Source: a bacterium | GTDB lineage: Bacteria > Elusimicrobiota > Elusimicrobia > Elusimicrobiales > UBA9959 | Length of the DNA: 5,032 bases | Direction: 5' to 3' | Assembly (NCBI GenBank): GCA_021845705.1 | Contig: JAJZVJ010000224.1 | Span: forward strand, 1-5,032 | Shown: positions 4,866 to 5,032 of the stretch, piece after piece | Numbering within the stretch: the first letter of the stretch is position 1 | Layout: every line of letters starts with the position of its first letter | Position numbers and translations under genes: made by a program | The notes under the pieces: model-generated | The model's input: the letters and a program-made list of their open reading frames with translations, nothing else | Databases searched by the model: none | Told to the model about the DNA's origin: nothing

Positions 4866-5032
4866 ATGAACGAGACGCTGCTTAAAGAAATACTCGAGGA
4901 CCTGAAGCTCCGGCAGGAGCGCTCGAACGCGCCCGTGCCGGTGGGGATTTCCAACAGGCATGTCCACCTGACAAAAGAAGACTTCAAGACCCTCTTCGGC
5001 GCGGACGCCGACGACACGCAGCTTAAGCCGGT
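4866..5032 (+). CDS. pduL: PduL-type phosphate propanoyl/acyltransferase (3' truncated by window edge)
   Basis: The first 55 codons of a PduL enzyme, which converts acyl-CoA and phosphate to acyl-phosphate and free CoA inside a microcompartment, allowing CoA recycling and later ATP formation by an acyl kinase. After the ATG come about 19 residues of amphipathic helix (MNETLLKEILEDLKLRQER, with Leu/Ile at 5, 6, 9, 10, 13 and 15), then PVPVGISNRHVHLTKEDFKTLFG. The SNRHVHL motif holds H32 and H34, which in the family bind the catalytic zinc. The N-terminal helix has the form of an encapsulation peptide that targets enzymes to the BMC lumen. The gene begins 3 nt after tpiA with no clear Shine-Dalgarno, so translation probably depends on coupling. 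About 150 residues lie beyond the window. Confidence 0.93.
   Translation, partial: MNETLLKEILEDLKLRQERSNAPVPVGISNRHVHLTKEDFKTLFGADADDTQLKP

Overview
The window is a same-strand stretch of a bacterial chromosome or contig that carries part of a bacterial microcompartment (BMC) locus. Three products are diagnostic: a PduS-type flavin/Fe-S oxidoreductase, a PduT-type tandem-BMC shell protein with the cluster-binding cysteine at residue 38, and the first 55 codons of PduL, the BMC phosphate acyltransferase. All genes read on the plus strand, and both ends of the window cut through genes. The metabolic genes are GC-rich yet use ATA (Ile) and CTT/TTA-type codons often. This suggests an anaerobic, fermentative bacterium outside the Enterobacteria. 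Elusimicrobiota is one possibility, but this is a weak guess from style alone, with no marker gene to back it.

Layout. 1-852: 3' part of a fold-type-I PLP aminotransferase. 871-2214: pduS. 2224-2772: pduT. These three are tightly spaced (18 and 9 nt) and look like one operon. 2772-2824: a hairpin, a near-consensus sigma70 promoter and a 19-bp palindrome packed into about 50 bp. 2824-3475: an overlapping ribbon-helix-helix antitoxin / PIN-domain toxin pair (VapBC type). 3486/3498-3743: a MazE-like antitoxin with no MazF after it. 3744-4082: a 339-bp non-coding stretch, mostly very GC-rich, with a 16-bp perfect inverted repeat and several smaller hairpins, ending in the tpiA leader. 4083-4862: triosephosphate isomerase. 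4866-end: pduL, 3 nt after tpiA.

How the parts fit. PduS and PduT are known partners in moving electrons across the BMC shell. PduL turns the acyl-CoA made inside a BMC into acyl-phosphate while recycling CoA. tpiA coupled to pduL suggests that the compartment's substrate pathway yields a triose phosphate, as with deoxyribose-phosphate, fuculose-phosphate or rhamnulose-phosphate aldolases. That is inference, because the signature enzyme lies outside the window. The toxin-antitoxin block looks like an AT-richer insertion that splits the BMC locus and carries its own promoter. The most unusual features are the apparently leaderless, self-repressing vapB promoter and the structured 339-bp spacer before tpiA. 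I see no wholly new system.
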